DNA from: Clostridia bacterium
Lineage (GTDB): Bacteria; Bacillota_E; RBS10-35; JAJYVN01
Direction of reading: 5' to 3'
Assembly (NCBI GenBank): GCA_027335545.1
Contig: DAHWHV010000232.1
Span: 1-10,340 of the forward strand
Length of the DNA stretch: 10,340 nt
The position numbers and the translations under genes were made by a program. Shown here one piece after another: positions 7,430 to 10,340 of this stretch. The notes under the pieces were generated by a model, which saw nothing but the letters and a program-made list of their open reading frames with translations, made no database searches and had not been told where the DNA came from. Position 1 is the first letter of the stretch. Each line of letters begins with the position of its first letter.

Positions 7430-10340
7430 ATGCGTGGACCGCTGGGGTGGGCTTGGCGCAGGGTTCTTTCCGACCCCGTGCGCCTCTCTGTGCTCGCCGG
7501 CCTCCTGCTCGCGGCCATCACCGCCGCCGCCCTGCCGCTGGCCGCGGACGGTGCGTTGGCGCAGGCGCTGGCCTCGGCGCTGCGCCAGGCCACGGCCGCC
7601 GGGTCGCGCCCCGGCGACGCCGCCGTCGCGATCCGCTTCGTGCCCGGTCCCGGCGCCGCCCCGTTCTCACCCGCCCTTCCCCGGCGACTGCGGCGCCTCG
7701 CCGCGCGCGCGGGATCCCTGGCGGGGATCCCGGCCGGTCCCGTCGTGCTCGCCGCCGCGTCGCGCCCGCTGCCGGCCTTTGCCCTGGCGACGACGGCTCC
7801 GGGGTACCGCCCGGCGCCGCGGCCCTTGGGCCGCGTGCGCCTCGTGGCCGTCGCGGGTCTGGCGGCGCGCGTGCGCTGGCGGGCTGGACGGCCCTACGCC
7901 CCCGGGCAGGGGGCGGGCGGCGTGCTGGAGGTCGGGGTATCCCAGTCCTTCGCCGTGGCCGAGCGACTGCGCCCGGGCGACCTGCTGGTGCTGGGTACGG
8001 CGCGGGCCCCTGTCGCGCGACTGCGCGTCGCGGGCGTGTTCGCGGCGCCCCCGGGGGTTTCTCCCTACCCGATCGAGGTCGCCGTCGCCTTCCGGCTCTT
8101 GGCGCACGCACTGCTGCCCGGCTCCCCGGCGCGCGCGGCCCCTCTGGCGCCGCCGCTCGCCCAATTGACCGCGCAGGCGCCGCTGGATGTCGCCGCGCTT
8201 GGGCCCGGCGGCGCGGGCCGTGCCTACCGCGGCCTCACGGCGCTGGCGGCGCTGGCGGCGCAGAGCCTGCCGGGCGCCGCGCTCACCGTCTCCCCGCGGG
8301 CCGCCTTGCTATCGTTTCTCCAGCGGCGCGCGCTCTGGGTGCGGCAACTGGCGTTCGCGGCGGCCCCCGCGCTCTTCTGCGCCCTGGGGCTGGCCCTGCT
8401 GGCCGGTTGGGCCGTCGTGGACCGCGATCGGGAGGGTCTGGGGCTTTGGCTGACGCGGGGAGCCGCCCCGGCCGCCTTGGCCGCTTCCTACCTGGCCGAG
8501 TGGCTGGCCATGGCCCTGGTCGCGGCGGCGGCCGGCCCTCCCCTGGCGGCTTGGGCCCTGCGCGGGGCCGCCCCGGGTGGCCTCGCGGCGGCGGGGCTGT
8601 CGCCCTTCGTCTGGGCGCTCGCGCCAGGATTGGCCGGTGCGCTCGGGGCCCTGGCGCCGCTGGCGGGCGTCCTCTGCCACCGCGCCGGTTCCCCTCGGGT
8701 CTGGGATCGCGGCGGGCGCCTGGGCGGCGCTTGGGCCATCACGCTCGGTCTGGCCGCGGGGGCGTTCGCCCTCGCGCTTCACGGCGCGTTGGCCGCCGCC
8801 GCGGCGGTGCGGCGGGCCACGCCCGCCGCCGTGTTCGGCACGCGCCCGTGGGACCCGTTGGCCCTGGCGCCGGCGGTGCTGTTCCTGCTTCCCGTGGGGC
8901 TGCTGGCCGGCCTCGCGTGCGGCCTGCCGCTGGCCGCGCGCGCCCTGCTGGCGCGTGGGGAGGGGCGTCGCCCTCGCAGGGGATTGCCTGCGCTGCTGGC
9001 GGCGCGCGCGCTCCTCTGGCCGCTCGCGGCGGAGGTGGCGGCGCTCGCGCTCCTGGCGCTGGCCGTCGGCACCAGCCTCCTCGCCGCCTCCGTCTCCGCC
9101 TCGTACCGGGAGAGTGTGTGGCGGCAGGCCGTCGTGCGCGTGGGCGCGCCCGTGCGCGTGCGCGAACAGATCCCCGCGGCCTGCGACGCCCTGGTCGCCC
9201 TCGGCGGTGAACGGTGCCTGAAGGACGGCGCCGAGGTGCCGGCGCCGGTCGCGGGCGCGAGTTCCCCGTCGTGGCTGCCCTGGCCCGTGCCGCCGGACCC
9301 CAACCGGGGCCTCCCGGGCGTGGCGGCCGCGAGCCGGATTTTCCTCCTTACGTTGCCGGACTGGCCGACGGATAGCCAGACCGTCCGGTACCTGCTCCTC
9401 GATCCCCAAACCTACGCCGCCGCGGCGCTCTGGCCGGCTGGTCGGAGCCCGGACGCCGCGCTCCGCGCCCTGCGCGCCCACCCGGGGCAGCTCCTGCTCG
9501 TGGGCGGTCGGGCCGCGGCCCCGGGGCTGGTCCCCGGGGATTACGTCGCCGCGTTTCCCTGCCTGGTCTTCGCGCCGGATTGCCCCCCCCGGGTCGCGGC
9601 CGCCACCGCCGGTCCCTGGCCCGGGGCGGCGCCGGCCGGCCCACCGCTGTTCGTGGGCTCCTACGGCGGGGCGGCCCCCGTTCCTGACCTGCCGCCCAGC
9701 GGCGTGCGGGTCAGCGCGACGGGGTTCGCCTGGCGGGTGCCGCTGCCCCTGACGTGGCCCCTGGCCCCGCTCTCCTGGGACGAGCTGCTGCGGCTGCGGC
9801 CCGGGGCGCGCCTGGCCAGTGTGCTGGCGGCGCTGCGGGCCCGCGGGGTGCGCGTCCTGTCCGTGGAGCTTCCCGGAGGCGTCGCCACGGCCGCCCTGTC
9901 GCGCCCCGAGGCCCGGGGCCGCCTCGCCCTCTGGCGCATCGACCGCTGGTGCTGCCTGGCCGTGGCCCTGCTCCTTTGCCTCTGGCTGTTGGCGTGGAGG
10001 GCTCGCCGCCGCGGGCCGGAGCGGCGGCTGCTCTCGGCGCTCGGCGCCGCGGCGGCTCCCCTCCGCCTGGCGGGGTGGCTGGAAGGGGTCGGCTGGCTGG
10101 GCGCGGGCATCACCAGCGGGGCCATCGGCGGCGCGGCGGCGGCGCGCCTCTGCGACCCCTGGCTGGTGGCGTTGACCTCCCGGGCGCCCACGGCGCCGCC
10201 CGTCACCGTCCTCCCCCATCCCTGGCTGCCGGCCTGGTGTGTCCTGGCGACCGCCCTGGCGTGGGTCGCTCTGGACCGTGCCGGCGGCAGCCTGGCGGCA
10301 GGGGGGCGCCGGGAGGGCGAGCAGCCCCGCCTGGGCGGGC
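7430..10340 (+). CDS. FtsX/MacB-type ABC transporter permease (end cut by window edge)
   Basis: Membrane subunit of an ABC transporter of the FtsX-like family, whose members export substrates or transmit force across the membrane using a separate ATPase. The frame is open for 970 codons. Approximate layout: TM1 (18-40), extracytoplasmic domain 1 (41-305), TM2 (306-330), TM3 (351-372), TM4 (393-415), TM5 (434-458), TM6 (476-502), TM7 (526-555), extracytoplasmic domain 2 (556-838), TM8 (840-857), TM9 (881-907) and TM10 (932-950). This is the duplicated ten-helix FtsX plan. LRPGDLLVL (near 181-189) followed by LRVAGVF resembles the MacB periplasmic core. Charged loops DRDREG (331 on) and RRRGPERR after TM8 fit the ATPase-coupling positions. 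Domain 2 holds four cysteines (585, 596, 711, 718), whereas domain 1 has none. The ATG at 7430 is chosen because TM1 follows normally. In-frame ATG 7388 and GTG 7409 are possible, the frame is open back to 6977, and the ribosome site is weak. The substrate is unknown and no ATPase gene is in view. Confidence 0.88.
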   Translation, partial: MRGPLGWAWRRVLSDPVRLSVLAGLLLAAITAAALPLAADGALAQALASALRQATAAGSRPGDAAVAIRFVPGPGAAPFSPALPRRLRRLAARAGSLAGIPAGPVVLAAASRPLPAFALATTAPGYRPAPRPLGRVRLVAVAGLAARVRWRAGRPYAPGQGAGGVLEVGVSQSFAVAERLRPGDLLVLGTARAPVARLRVAGVFAAPPGVSPYPIEVAVAFRLLAHALLPGSPARAAPLAPPLAQLTAQAPLDVAALGPGGAGRAYRGLTALAALAAQSLPGAALTVSPRAALLSFLQRRALWVRQLAFAAAPALFCALGLALLAGWAVVDRDREGLGLWLTRGAAPAALAASYLAEWLAMALVAAAAGPPLAAWALRGAAPGGLAAAGLSPFVWALAPGLAGALGALAPLAGVLCHRAGSPRVWDRGGRLGGAWAITLGLAAGAFALALHGALAAAAAVRRATPAAVFGTRPWDPLALAPAVLFLLPVGLLAGLACGLPLAARALLARGEGRRPRRGLPALLAARALLWPLAAEVAALALLALAVGTSLLAASVSASYRESVWRQAVVRVGAPVRVREQIPAACDALVALGGERCLKDGAEVPAPVAGASSPSWLPWPVPPDPNRGLPGVAAASRIFLLTLPDWPTDSQTVRYLLLDPQTYAAAALWPAGRSPDAALRALRAHPGQLLLVGGRAAAPGLVPGDYVAAFPCLVFAPDCPPRVAAATAGPWPGAAPAGPPLFVGSYGGAAPVPDLPPSGVRVSATGFAWRVPLPLTWPLAPLSWDELLRLRPGARLASVLAALRARGVRVLSVELPGGVATAALSRPEARGRLALWRIDRWCCLAVALLLCLWLLAWRARRRGPERRLLSALGAAAAPLRLAGWLEGVGWLGAGITSGAIGGAAAARLCDPWLVALTSRAPTAPPVTVLPHPWLPAWCVLATALAWVALDRAGGSLAAGGRREGEQPRLGG

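Noticed and set aside
7447..9210. Plus-strand ORF of 587 codons starting just after the permease ATG
   Set aside because: It is a shifted frame of the permease with an Arg/Gly-rich product and no hydrophobic segments.
8309..10219. Minus-strand ORF of 636 codons opposite the permease
   Set aside because: The translation is Gln/Arg/Gly-rich and low complexity. The plus strand shows clear membrane segments and a permease layout in the same interval.

Overview
The window looks like chromosomal DNA from a very GC-rich bacterium, probably a high-GC member of the Bacillota. Evidence for this is an addB-addA gene order with a Gram-positive-type AddB (intact Walker A plus a four-cysteine iron-sulfur pattern), and coding regions whose third codon positions are almost all G or C. 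The lineage is inferred from gene type and composition; no rRNA or other marker is present.

Layout. Positions 1-6347 carry two minus-strand genes that form a tight operon. addB (2949-6347) is transcribed first, and addA (begins at 2952 and runs off the left edge) overlaps its stop codon by 4 bases (GTGA). Together they encode the AddAB helicase-nuclease, which processes double-strand DNA ends for recombinational repair. AddA is missing its C-terminal nuclease domain only because the window ends. Positions 6348-7429 are a non-coding divergent spacer of about 1.08 kb. It holds several perfect inverted repeats, a 15-bp tandem repeat and an AT-richer island. Positions 7430-10340 hold one plus-strand gene for a large FtsX/MacB-type ABC-transporter permease (about ten membrane segments and two extracytoplasmic domains). 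It runs off the right edge close to its natural end.

The two transcription units point away from each other, so the spacer should contain both promoters. No convincing -35/-10 pair could be picked by eye. AddA and AddB act as one complex. The permease has no obvious functional link to them, and its ATPase partner is not in the window.

Nothing here is clearly a new defence or mobile system. The least explained sequence is the structured spacer. Secondary points of interest are a four-cysteine second extracytoplasmic domain in the permease and an Ala/Pro-rich insertion in AddB.
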